Shown in pieces: positions 37,613 through 46,768 of a DNA stretch of 64,000 nucleotides. The stretch lies in NCBI GenBank assembly GCA_051209155.1, contig JBPJGB010000005.1; one strand, given 5' to 3'. The first letter of the stretch is position 1. Each line of letters begins with the position of its first letter. The translations under genes and the position numbers were made by a program. The DNA is from Actomonas sp051209155 (GTDB lineage Bacteria > Verrucomicrobiota > Verrucomicrobiia > Opitutales > Opitutaceae). Under the pieces are notes generated by a model, which saw only the letters and a program-made list of their open reading frames with translations, ran no database searches and was not told the DNA's origin.

Positions 37613-38944
37613 ATGCTGCGACGCCCTCTCATGCGCCTGCTCATCCTCGCCGTTCACGGCGCTCTCGCCACCGCCGCCGTGGTGGCCGCGCCGACCGTCA
37701 TCCTCGTCTCCATCGACGGCGCCCGCTGGGACTACCCCGAGCTGCACGACGCGCCCTTTCTGCGCGAGCTGGCCACCACCGGCGTCCGCGCCGCCCACCT
37801 GCGGCCCAGTTATCCGTCCAAAACCTTTCCCAATCACTACACCCTCGTGACGGGGCTGCGGCCGGAGTCGCACGGCATCGTGCAAAACCGTTTCTTCGAT
37901 GCGGACTTCAACGCCTGGTTCGGCATCGGTCCCCACCCCGCCAAACGGGAAGGCCGCTGGTGGGGCGGCGAACCCATCTGGCTCACCGCGCAACGCCAAG
38001 GGCTGCGCACCGCCTCGCTCTTCTGGCCCGGCGCCTCGGCCGACATTCACGGACAACACCCGACCACCTGGTTGCCTTTCAGCGGGAAAATGACTCCGAC
38101 GGAGCGTGTGGCCCAGGTGCTCGAGTGGATCGATTTGCCGCCCGAAGAACGGCCGCAGTTCATCGCTTTGTATTTTGATCGCGTCGACAGCGCCGGCCAC
38201 CGCCACGGACCGACCGCTCCTGAAACCCGAGCCGCCCTGCGGGACATCGACGCCGCCCTCCGCAGTCTGCGCGAGGCCCTGCTCGAGCGCGACGTGTGGG
38301 CAGACACCACACTCGTCGTGACGGCGGATCACGGCATGACCGACGTTGCCCCGGACAACCTCATCGTGCTCGACGAGCTGATCGATCTCGACGCCGTCGA
38401 CGTCGTGTTCTCCGGTGCCGCCGGAGGCCTGAAGGTGAAACCACCCGCCGACACCACCGCGCTCGTCGGACAACTCTTCGTCCACCCACACCTGCACGCC
38501 TACGCTCGAGCCGACGTGCCGGAACGCCTGCACTACTCGTCCAACCCGCGAATCCCCGACATCGTGTTGGTGCCCGACCTCGGCTGGCACATCACCACGC
38601 GCGCGCGCCTCACGGCCGGACACCGGCCCAGTCCCGGCGACCATGGCTACGACCCCATCGAGCCGGACATGGGCGCGCTCTTCCTCGCCACGGGTCCCGG
38701 ACTCGAACCCGGCCTGCTCCTGCCGCCCGTCGACAACGTGCACGTGTATCCATTTCTTTGTGATGTGCTCGGCATTGAGCCCGCGCCCAACGACGGCGAT
38801 CATCGCCTGAGGCAGGCCTTCCGCAACCGGCGCGGTCTGGAGACCATGCCGATGACGTTCGAACCGATTGAGCCGCAAGCCGCGAACGACCGAAAGCGGG
38901 CGCAAACGCCTGGCCCACATCCTACGGTCGATTCTGCATGGTAG
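37613..38944 (+). CDS. Type I phosphodiesterase/nucleotide pyrophosphatase family protein
   Basis: An exported alkaline-phosphatase-superfamily enzyme of 443 residues (NPP-like). A signal peptide (MLRRPLMRLLILAV to AVVAA) precedes VILVSIDGARWDY, whose Asp is the first metal ligand, and SYPSKTFPNHYTLVTGLRPESHGI, where Thr is the catalytic nucleophile and Asn stabilises. LYFDRVDSAGHRHGP supplies further metal ligands and VVTADHGMTDV the Asp-His pair, and GDHGYDP the last His. It should hydrolyse phosphodiester or pyrophosphate bonds outside the cytoplasm; the substrate is unknown. The last 20 or so residues (from DRKRAQTP) are encoded by a GC-rich dispersed repeat and are probably not part of the native fold. 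The start is uncertain between ATG 37613 and 37631. Confidence 0.85.
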   Translation: MLRRPLMRLLILAVHGALATAAVVAAPTVILVSIDGARWDYPELHDAPFLRELATTGVRAAHLRPSYPSKTFPNHYTLVTGLRPESHGIVQNRFFDADFNAWFGIGPHPAKREGRWWGGEPIWLTAQRQGLRTASLFWPGASADIHGQHPTTWLPFSGKMTPTERVAQVLEWIDLPPEERPQFIALYFDRVDSAGHRHGPTAPETRAALRDIDAALRSLREALLERDVWADTTLVVTADHGMTDVAPDNLIVLDELIDLDAVDVVFSGAAGGLKVKPPADTTALVGQLFVHPHLHAYARADVPERLHYSSNPRIPDIVLVPDLGWHITTRARLTAGHRPSPGDHGYDPIEPDMGALFLATGPGLEPGLLLPPVDNVHVYPFLCDVLGIEPAPNDGDHRLRQAFRNRRGLETMPMTFEPIEPQAANDRKRAQTPGPHPTVDSAW

Positions 38945-39032
38945 GCTGCCCGCTTGCGCGGCGCTACCTCGCCTCTCGGCCCTCCGCCCCAAAAACCGCC
39001 CCATCGAAAGCGGGCGCAAGCGCCTCGCCTAA
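38886..39032. repeat. REP-like repeat cluster
   Basis: Two direct copies of cgaaagcgggcgcaa, followed by acgcctgg or gcgcctcg, start at about 38890 and 39005. Between them at about 38945 lies an inverted, related word (gcccgcttgcgcggcgctacc in two parts). This BIME-like arrangement starts inside the end of the phosphodiesterase gene and runs to just before the end of recJ. The same core word occurs inside the NirA-like gene. Confidence 0.65.
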
Positions 39033-39110
39033 AGTGTGTTGATCGAGCCGTTCATGGAGACGGCCGACTTCCTCGCCCGCCGAAGCGGGCTGGCATCACC
39101 TTGGATCGGC

Positions 39111-40832
39111 CTACTCCACCCGCGCTTCGCGCCAATCCACGAGCTCCAGCTGCAACAGCTTGCGATCGTTGAAGTGGTTCCACCGCAGGTGCACCGCGAG
39201 ATCGAGCGGCGTCCGCGCCGGCGGCAGACGGTCGGCCATCTTCCAGGCCACGCCGAACAAACGACGGCCGCGCGAGTCCTCGAAGCTGAAGCGGAAGTGC
39301 TGCCCCTTGAAGACATCCGGACGCTGGCGCAGCGCAATCCCACGCAGGCCAAACACGGGCTCGGGATTGCCCTGCCCGAACGGATGCAACGCATCCAATT
39401 CATCCATGAGCTTCACCCCGATCTGCTCAGGTTGAATCCAGGCCGAGATCGGCAACTCGCGCTCCTCGATTTCGCCGCCCACGTGCGCCTGCACGGCCGC
39501 GGCAAAGGTGCGGCGAAAGTTTTCCAGCTGCTCCTTGGGCACCGCCACGCCAACCGCCATGGGATGACCGCCCCAACTGCCGAGATGCTGATCACAGTCG
39601 GCCAGAACCTCGACGAGGTTGATGCCATCGACACTGCGCCCCGAGCCCTTGGCTTGCTCGCCTTCGTTGCCGAGCACGACGCAGGGGCGGTTGTATTTGC
39701 GCGAGACCCGACCGGCCACGATGCCGACCACGCCCGGATGCCAACCATCCGCATACAGCACGATGCCGGGTGAATCGGCGTAGAGCGTCTCGATCATCTC
39801 CTCCGCTTCGGTCGTGATCTGGCGCTCGATGTCCTGCCGTTCGCGATTGAAGGCGTCGAGTTGCTCGGCGGTTTGGATGCAGAAACGCGTGTCCTCACTC
39901 AACATGAGCTCCACCGAAAGCGCGGCATCGGCGAGCCGGCCGCTGGCGTTGATGCGCGGTCCGAGCCGGAAGGAAATGTCGACCGGGTTGATCCCCTGCT
40001 CCGGACGCACGCCGGCCACCTGCATGAGCGCGCGGATGCCCGGGCGGTTGGCGCCCTGCAGGATGCGCAGCCCGTAGCGGGCCATGAGACGATTCTCGCC
40101 GGTGAGCGGCACGAGGTCAGCCACCGTGCCCATCGCGACGAGGTCCAAATAATCCCGCAACTTGATGCGGTAGGCGACCGGATGGTTCTCGTTGCGCAGG
40201 CGCTTGAGCAGACCGTGGGCGAGTTTGAAAACCAGACCGACTGTGCAGAGGTGGCGCCAGGCAGCGTCATCATCGCCTGGATACACGTGCGGATTGATCA
40301 GCGTGGCCGACGCCACCGCACCCTCTTTTTCCCGGTGATGGTCGATGATGATGACGTCGATGCCCCGCTCCTGCAGGAAGGCGACTTCATCCTGCGAATT
40401 GGTGCCACAGTCGAGCGCGACAAACAGGTGCGGACGGCCGTCCTCCAAGGCGCGCTCGATGGCACTCACGGAGAGGCCGTAACCATCCTCCATGCGCCGC
40501 GGCACGATGAAGCGCGGATTCAGGCCGAAGCGACGCAGCAGGCTGACGAGCAGCGTCGTGCTGCTGACGCCATCGACGTCGTAGTCGCCGAGCACGACGA
40601 TGTCCTCGCGGTTGGCGATGGCCATCGCGAGACGCTCGGTCGCGGCATCGAGATTGGCGAGGAGGAAGGGGTCACCGAGCTCGGCGAGCGCCGGGCGCAG
40701 AAATTTCTGCACCGCGGCGTCATCGACGATTTCACGGCGCCACAACAGCTCCGCGAGCACCGGACTCACGCCGGCGCTCCTACTCAGCGCCCCGACCTCT
40801 TCAGCCGGGGGCGGCGTGTAGGTCCAGCGCAT
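39111..40832 (-). CDS. recJ: Single-stranded-DNA exonuclease RecJ
   Basis: 5'-3' single-strand DNA exonuclease of the DHH family, 573 residues, used in recombination and mismatch repair. Metal-binding motifs are all present: LGDYDVDG with Asp83, Asp85 and Asp87, ALDCGT with Asp141, and IIDHH with Asp164, His165 and His166. The DHHA1 domain follows, with ADGWHPGVVGIVAGR and KGSGRSVDGINL (near 370-410), then the OB-fold C-terminal domain. Length matches bacterial RecJ. It lies 20 bp after secDF on the same strand, so yajC-secDF-recJ looks like one operon, an arrangement found in several bacterial groups. Confidence 0.93.
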   Translation of the reverse strand: MRWTYTPPPAEEVGALSRSAGVSPVLAELLWRREIVDDAAVQKFLRPALAELGDPFLLANLDAATERLAMAIANREDIVVLGDYDVDGVSSTTLLVSLLRRFGLNPRFIVPRRMEDGYGLSVSAIERALEDGRPHLFVALDCGTNSQDEVAFLQERGIDVIIIDHHREKEGAVASATLINPHVYPGDDDAAWRHLCTVGLVFKLAHGLLKRLRNENHPVAYRIKLRDYLDLVAMGTVADLVPLTGENRLMARYGLRILQGANRPGIRALMQVAGVRPEQGINPVDISFRLGPRINASGRLADAALSVELMLSEDTRFCIQTAEQLDAFNRERQDIERQITTEAEEMIETLYADSPGIVLYADGWHPGVVGIVAGRVSRKYNRPCVVLGNEGEQAKGSGRSVDGINLVEVLADCDQHLGSWGGHPMAVGVAVPKEQLENFRRTFAAAVQAHVGGEIEERELPISAWIQPEQIGVKLMDELDALHPFGQGNPEPVFGLRGIALRQRPDVFKGQHFRFSFEDSRGRRLFGVAWKMADRLPPARTPLDLAVHLRWNHFNDRKLLQLELVDWREARVE

Positions 40833-40852
40833 CGAATGCTTGGTCGGTCAGC

Positions 40853-43408
40853 TTACTCCGATGCGCGGCTCGAACCCGTCCACTCGTAGGTCGGTTTCAC
40901 GTCCTGGTGACGCTCCACATGCTTACGGTCACCCTTGTGATACCAGTAGAAGATCGGGCTCGCGATGAAGATGGAGGAGAAGGTGCCGGTGATGACACCG
41001 ACCAGGAAGGTGAAGGCCAGGTCGTTGATGACACCACCGCCCCAGACAAACAGGGCGAGCGACGCCAGGAAGGTCGTGGCGCTGGTGAGCAACGAGCGGG
41101 TGAAGACGCGGTTGATGGCGGTGTTGACGACGTCGCGCAGCTTCATGTCCGGGTTGGCCTTCAGCTCCTCGCGAATGCGGTCGAACACGACGATGGTGTC
41201 GTTGATCGAGTAACCGGCGATGAGGAGGATGGCCGCCACCATCGGAGCGGTGAACTGGCGGTCGAACAGCACGAAGATGCCGACGGTCATGAGGATGTCG
41301 TGCACCGTCGAGGTGACCGCGCCGAGACCGAAGCCGAACTCAAAGCGGAAGGCGACGTAGAGCAGGATGCCCACGATCGCGAGACCGAGCGACATCAAGG
41401 CGTTCCACTGAATCTCCGCACCGATGGACGGACCGATGGAAGACTGGCCAATGGACTCAAAACCTGCGCCCGGGAAGGCCGCTTGGAGCTCCGGCAGCAC
41501 CTCGTCGCCATGGCCGACCGGAACCTGCACCTGCAGGGTCTCGTTCTCGCCATCGAAGTCGGTCTGGAAGATCGGATTCACTTCGCCGATGCCGGTGCCC
41601 TCGAGGGTATCGCGCACGTCGGCGGTGGTGAAGGCCGCGCGGTCGGTGAAGGTGAGGGTCACCTGGTCACCACCCACAAAGTCGATACCGTAGATCCGGT
41701 GCCCCTTGTAGGCCACCATGCCAATGCCGACCAAGACGATGAGCCAGGAGACCGCAAAGGCCGGGCGGGCGAACTTGAGGTAGTCGAAGGTGGGAACCTT
41801 CGACGGCAGCATCATCGGGAACTTCTTGATGATGTCGCCCTCGATGAAGAACTCGAGGAGGAGCTTCGTCACGATGAGCGCGCAGAACACGGTGGAGAAC
41901 ACACCGATGGTGAGCGTGACACCGAAGCCCTGCACCGGACCGGTGCCGAAGGCGATCATCAGCGAGGACGTGATGAGCGTGGTGATGTTGGCGTCGAGAA
42001 TGGTGGAGAGCACCTTTTCGTGGCCGGCGAGGAAGGCCGCCTTGAGCGATTTGCCGGCGGTCAACTCTTCGCGGATACGCTCGAAGATGAGAATGTTGGA
42101 GTCCACCGCCATACCGACGGTGAGCACGATACCGGCGACGCCCGGCAGCGTGATGGTCGCGCCGATACTGGCGAGGGCGCCGAGCACGATGAGCAAGTTG
42201 ACCGCGAGGCTGAGCACCGCGAACAGACCGCCGATCGTGTAAACACCGACCATGAACAGCGCGACCAGGATGACCGCGATTTCGGAGGCATCGACACCGG
42301 ACTGAATGGCGTCGGCGGCGAGCGACGGACCCACCTCGTTCTGCTCGCGGATGATGAGCTCCACGTCGAGCGGGTTGTTCAGCACGTTGGCGAGGTCGAT
42401 GGCCTCACGCTGGGTGAAAGAACCGGTGATCTCGGCCGAGCCGCCGTTGATGCGCTGCGAGACGCGCGGGGCGGAGTAAAGTTTGCCGTCGAGCACGATG
42501 GCGAGCAGGCCGCCCTGCTGCGACTCCTGCGCGATCGTGCCGGTGACCTCGGCGAAGCGCTCGGCGCCTTCGTCGGTGAAACGCAGATTGATTTTGAAAC
42601 GGCCAAACTCGTCGGTCGTGGCGAAGGCCACATCGATCGACTCACCGGTCATTTCCGGGAGACGCTTCACGAAGTAAGGCACATCCTGCATGGTGCCATC
42701 GCGGGCTTCGCGCTCCTCGACCAGAATCTCGTAGCCGGGAGGCGTCTGACTGGCCGGAGTCTCAAGCGGCGACATGAACGGATGCACGCGGCGGAAGTCG
42801 AGGCGCGCCGGCTTCTTGACGTTTTCGACCACCTCGGGGTTGTCCTTGGTGCTGACATTCGGCAGCTGCACCTCGATGCGGTTCGTGCCGACCGGACGGA
42901 TGATCGGCTCGGCGACGCCGAACTGATTCACGCGCTCGCCGATGATTTCGATGGCCTTGGAGAGGTTCTCCTCGCGTTCGTATTCGGAGACATCCCCGGC
43001 GACGCCATCATCGGCGACTTCGAGCATGAACGAGACACCGCCCTTGAGGTCGAGACCGAGCTGGAGTTTGCCCTTCGACTGCTTGAGCAGGTGGTCGAGC
43101 AGGATGGCGTTGCGCTTGTCGATGTTGTGCAACGACGCCTCCAGCCGCACTTGCGGGAAGTATTGGGTGAGGTCGATGCGTTGTTCGGAACCGATTTGCT
43201 TGAGCGCGACGAACACACTGGCGGCTTGGCCGGATTCGGCCCGCTCACGAGCCTGCGCCATGAGGGCGTTGAACTCGCTGGGACGATCCTGAACCTGGTC
43301 GACAATGTAGTCGTTGAACTCGGTGTCTTGGAGCGGAAGGATCGAGGAGACGGCCCATGCGCAGATGAACGTCGTCAGCGCGATCTTCCAGAGGTTGCGT
43401 TTGAACAT
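40853..43408 (-). CDS. secDF: Fused protein-export membrane protein SecDF
   Basis: Proton-driven booster of Sec-dependent protein export, 851 residues with SecD and SecF in one chain. The SecD half has an N-terminal helix (residues 8-26), the LGLDLKGGVSFMLEV motif near residue 115, a P1 head domain, and the bundle with VGMAVDSNILIFERIREEL. The SecF half begins near residue 565 (helix, then YGIDFVGGDQVTLTF) and ends with ILLIAGYSINDTIVVFDRIREEL and FLVGVITGTFSSIFIASP. Key charged residues in the D4/F4 helices (Asp in AVDSN and in SINDT) are present. The last residues are polar. It lies downstream of yajC and upstream of recJ. Fused SecDF is known in Firmicutes, Bacteroidetes and the PVC group. 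Confidence 0.95.
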   Translation of the reverse strand: MFKRNLWKIALTTFICAWAVSSILPLQDTEFNDYIVDQVQDRPSEFNALMAQARERAESGQAASVFVALKQIGSEQRIDLTQYFPQVRLEASLHNIDKRNAILLDHLLKQSKGKLQLGLDLKGGVSFMLEVADDGVAGDVSEYEREENLSKAIEIIGERVNQFGVAEPIIRPVGTNRIEVQLPNVSTKDNPEVVENVKKPARLDFRRVHPFMSPLETPASQTPPGYEILVEEREARDGTMQDVPYFVKRLPEMTGESIDVAFATTDEFGRFKINLRFTDEGAERFAEVTGTIAQESQQGGLLAIVLDGKLYSAPRVSQRINGGSAEITGSFTQREAIDLANVLNNPLDVELIIREQNEVGPSLAADAIQSGVDASEIAVILVALFMVGVYTIGGLFAVLSLAVNLLIVLGALASIGATITLPGVAGIVLTVGMAVDSNILIFERIREELTAGKSLKAAFLAGHEKVLSTILDANITTLITSSLMIAFGTGPVQGFGVTLTIGVFSTVFCALIVTKLLLEFFIEGDIIKKFPMMLPSKVPTFDYLKFARPAFAVSWLIVLVGIGMVAYKGHRIYGIDFVGGDQVTLTFTDRAAFTTADVRDTLEGTGIGEVNPIFQTDFDGENETLQVQVPVGHGDEVLPELQAAFPGAGFESIGQSSIGPSIGAEIQWNALMSLGLAIVGILLYVAFRFEFGFGLGAVTSTVHDILMTVGIFVLFDRQFTAPMVAAILLIAGYSINDTIVVFDRIREELKANPDMKLRDVVNTAINRVFTRSLLTSATTFLASLALFVWGGGVINDLAFTFLVGVITGTFSSIFIASPIFYWYHKGDRKHVERHQDVKPTYEWTGSSRASE

Positions 43409-43546
43409 TGGTGTTTTGGGTTTGTTGAAAAGGGGGTCGCCGGGACGAGAGGCGGGCGGTGGCTCAGCGCAGTTCTATCCACGACTTCAACGCGACGAGG
43501 CGTTGCGAAAGGGGGTTACACGGAGAATCGGAGACGGGGGCGAAAC

Positions 43547-43858
43547 TTACTGGTCGGTCTTCTTCAACACCTGGGTGACGAAGGTCTTGCCGAGCTCCAG
43601 CTTGGTGTCGTCCGCGGAGCGGATGACCAGGCGATCTTCCTTTACCGCCACGATGGTCGCGATGACGCCACCGTTGGTGATGATCTCGTCGCCCTTGGAC
43701 AATTCTTTGACCAATTTTTCGTGCTCTTTCTGCTTCTTGCGTTGCGGCGCGATCATGAGAAACCACATCGCCGCGAAAAGCAGGACATAGAACATGATCA
43801 TAACGCCGCCGTTGCCGCCGGGGGCGGATTGGGCGAGAAGAGGGAAAAACGAGGTCAT
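43547..43858 (-). CDS. yajC: Preprotein translocase subunit YajC
   Basis: A 103-residue inner-membrane protein accompanying SecDF. One hydrophobic helix (MIMFYVLLFAAMWFLMI, about residues 20-36) is followed by the conserved APQRKKQKEHEKLVKELSKGDEIITNGGVIATIV, a signature for YajC, and a short beta domain. The start is the ATG at 43856-43858. It is the first gene of the yajC-secDF-recJ operon and faces the divergent arginine decarboxylase gene across a 101-bp gap that must hold both promoters. Confidence 0.95.
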   Translation of the reverse strand: MTSFFPLLAQSAPGGNGGVMIMFYVLLFAAMWFLMIAPQRKKQKEHEKLVKELSKGDEIITNGGVIATIVAVKEDRLVIRSADDTKLELGKTFVTQVLKKTDQ

Positions 43859-43959
43859 TTTCGTCGTTGCGTGTTGCTAGTTTGAAAAGAAGAAACGGGC
43901 ATCTAACCGTTCTCGAAGTTCAAAAAGCAAGCCAGTAAACCCACCTCCCCTTTTACCCG

Positions 43960-45909
<1,950 letters not shown>

Positions 45910-46293
45910 GTCGGCAAGGCTCTCCCCCGCGCGGCGGTCACACCGACATTCCTGTCTGTGTCTCTGCCTCGCGGCCGAAGACCATGCCGTCACCGTGCAA
46001 CGCACCGTCGCGAGACCGCCTGCGCTACCTCCAGGCTACCCCATTCCGACCTTACACAGACATTTCAATCGGAGCCCCCTGCTTACCAGTCGGCCCCCGG
46101 CCTCGCCGACCGGCTAACTTCGCAAGCCTCAACTGGGCGATCTCCCCCAAGTTCAATTAGGCCCAATACTACCCAATATCAGCAACGCTTCCGTCCAAAT
46201 TTAGAATCAATTAGCTCGGTCTCTAATTTCGCAGAACGATGGCAGTATCGTTGAGAGAATCACCGCACGGTTTATCAAAAGAAGTCCGTCGTC
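45910..46293. other. Intergenic stretch, repeat-like and AT-richer
   Basis: No gene is seen. Near 45939-45961 is a small hairpin with arms ACAC-C-GACA and TGTC-T-GTGT, resembling the cagacattcctgtctg type of dispersed repeat. From about 46140 the base composition drops in GC and includes a direct repeat cccaata(cta)cccaata, probably the promoter region for the glutaredoxin-like gene. No further feature can be supported. Confidence 0.5.
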
Positions 46294-46548
46294 ATGCCTC
46301 GCAAAAATCGCCCCATTCTGTTCGTCGGACCCGGCAGCTCGAGTTGCTTGGAATCGATCCGTCTTCTGAGCCAGGAGCAGGTGGATTATGAACAACATGA
46401 TGTGTCACGCGACGACGAGGCGCGCACCCGGCTCATTCGCCGCACCGGACGCTGTCAGGTGCCCACCCTGATCTGGGGCCGCGACGTGATTGCCGGCTTT
46501 CGGGATTGGGAACTGCGCCGCTTCGTCGACTCGCACCGCGCGGGCTGA
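46294..46548 (+). CDS. Glutaredoxin-like protein lacking the first active-site Cys
   Basis: An 84-residue thioredoxin-fold protein with glutaredoxin layout: beta strand PILFVGPG, active-site loop SSSC, helix LESIRLL, second strand VDYEQHDVSRD, then the cis-Pro motif VPTLIW and GRDVIAGFRDWEL. The loop reads Ser15-Ser-Ser-Cys18, so the N-terminal nucleophilic Cys of CxxC is replaced by Ser and only the resolving-side Cys remains. That makes an ordinary disulfide-reductase activity doubtful; glutathione- or metal-binding or a regulatory role is possible. A purine-rich AAAAGAAG about 10 nt before the ATG could serve as ribosome-binding site. It stands alone, followed by a dispersed repeat and the convergent hrpB gene. 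Confidence 0.8.
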   Translation: MPRKNRPILFVGPGSSSCLESIRLLSQEQVDYEQHDVSRDDEARTRLIRRTGRCQVPTLIWGRDVIAGFRDWELRRFVDSHRAG

Positions 46549-46639
46549 CTCAGGTCGGGTTGGGCGCAACGGCAGGCAGCCTTGGCCACAGTGGCAGCCG
46601 CTGCTCGAAACAAGCGCCCGGCTCAACCCTCGTCAGATG

Positions 46640-46712
46640 GAGCGAAGGGCCACGGTTGACACGGATAAGCACGGATCTGCGCGCCACATCGTATCCGTGA
46701 AAATCAGTGAAG
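46640..46712. repeat. Cacggat-type dispersed mini-repeat
   Basis: The sequence ggttgacacggataagcacg followed by gat and, after a short spacer, atccgtgaaaatcag is the common cacggat element of Verrucomicrobiota and Planctomycetota, with inverted arms CACGGAT and ATCCGTG. It lies between the glutaredoxin-like gene and the end of hrpB. The remainder of the 46549-46768 gap shows no gene. Confidence 0.65.
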
Positions 46713-46768
46713 TCCCCGGCTGCAGAACGAACCTCACGGCATGGAAACAGAATATCCCCAATTCGGCC

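Noticed and set aside
40907..43885. 992-residue plus-strand frame opposite secDF and yajC
   Set aside because: Highly charged, Asp/Glu/His/Arg-rich antisense shadow; SecDF and YajC are certain on the other strand.
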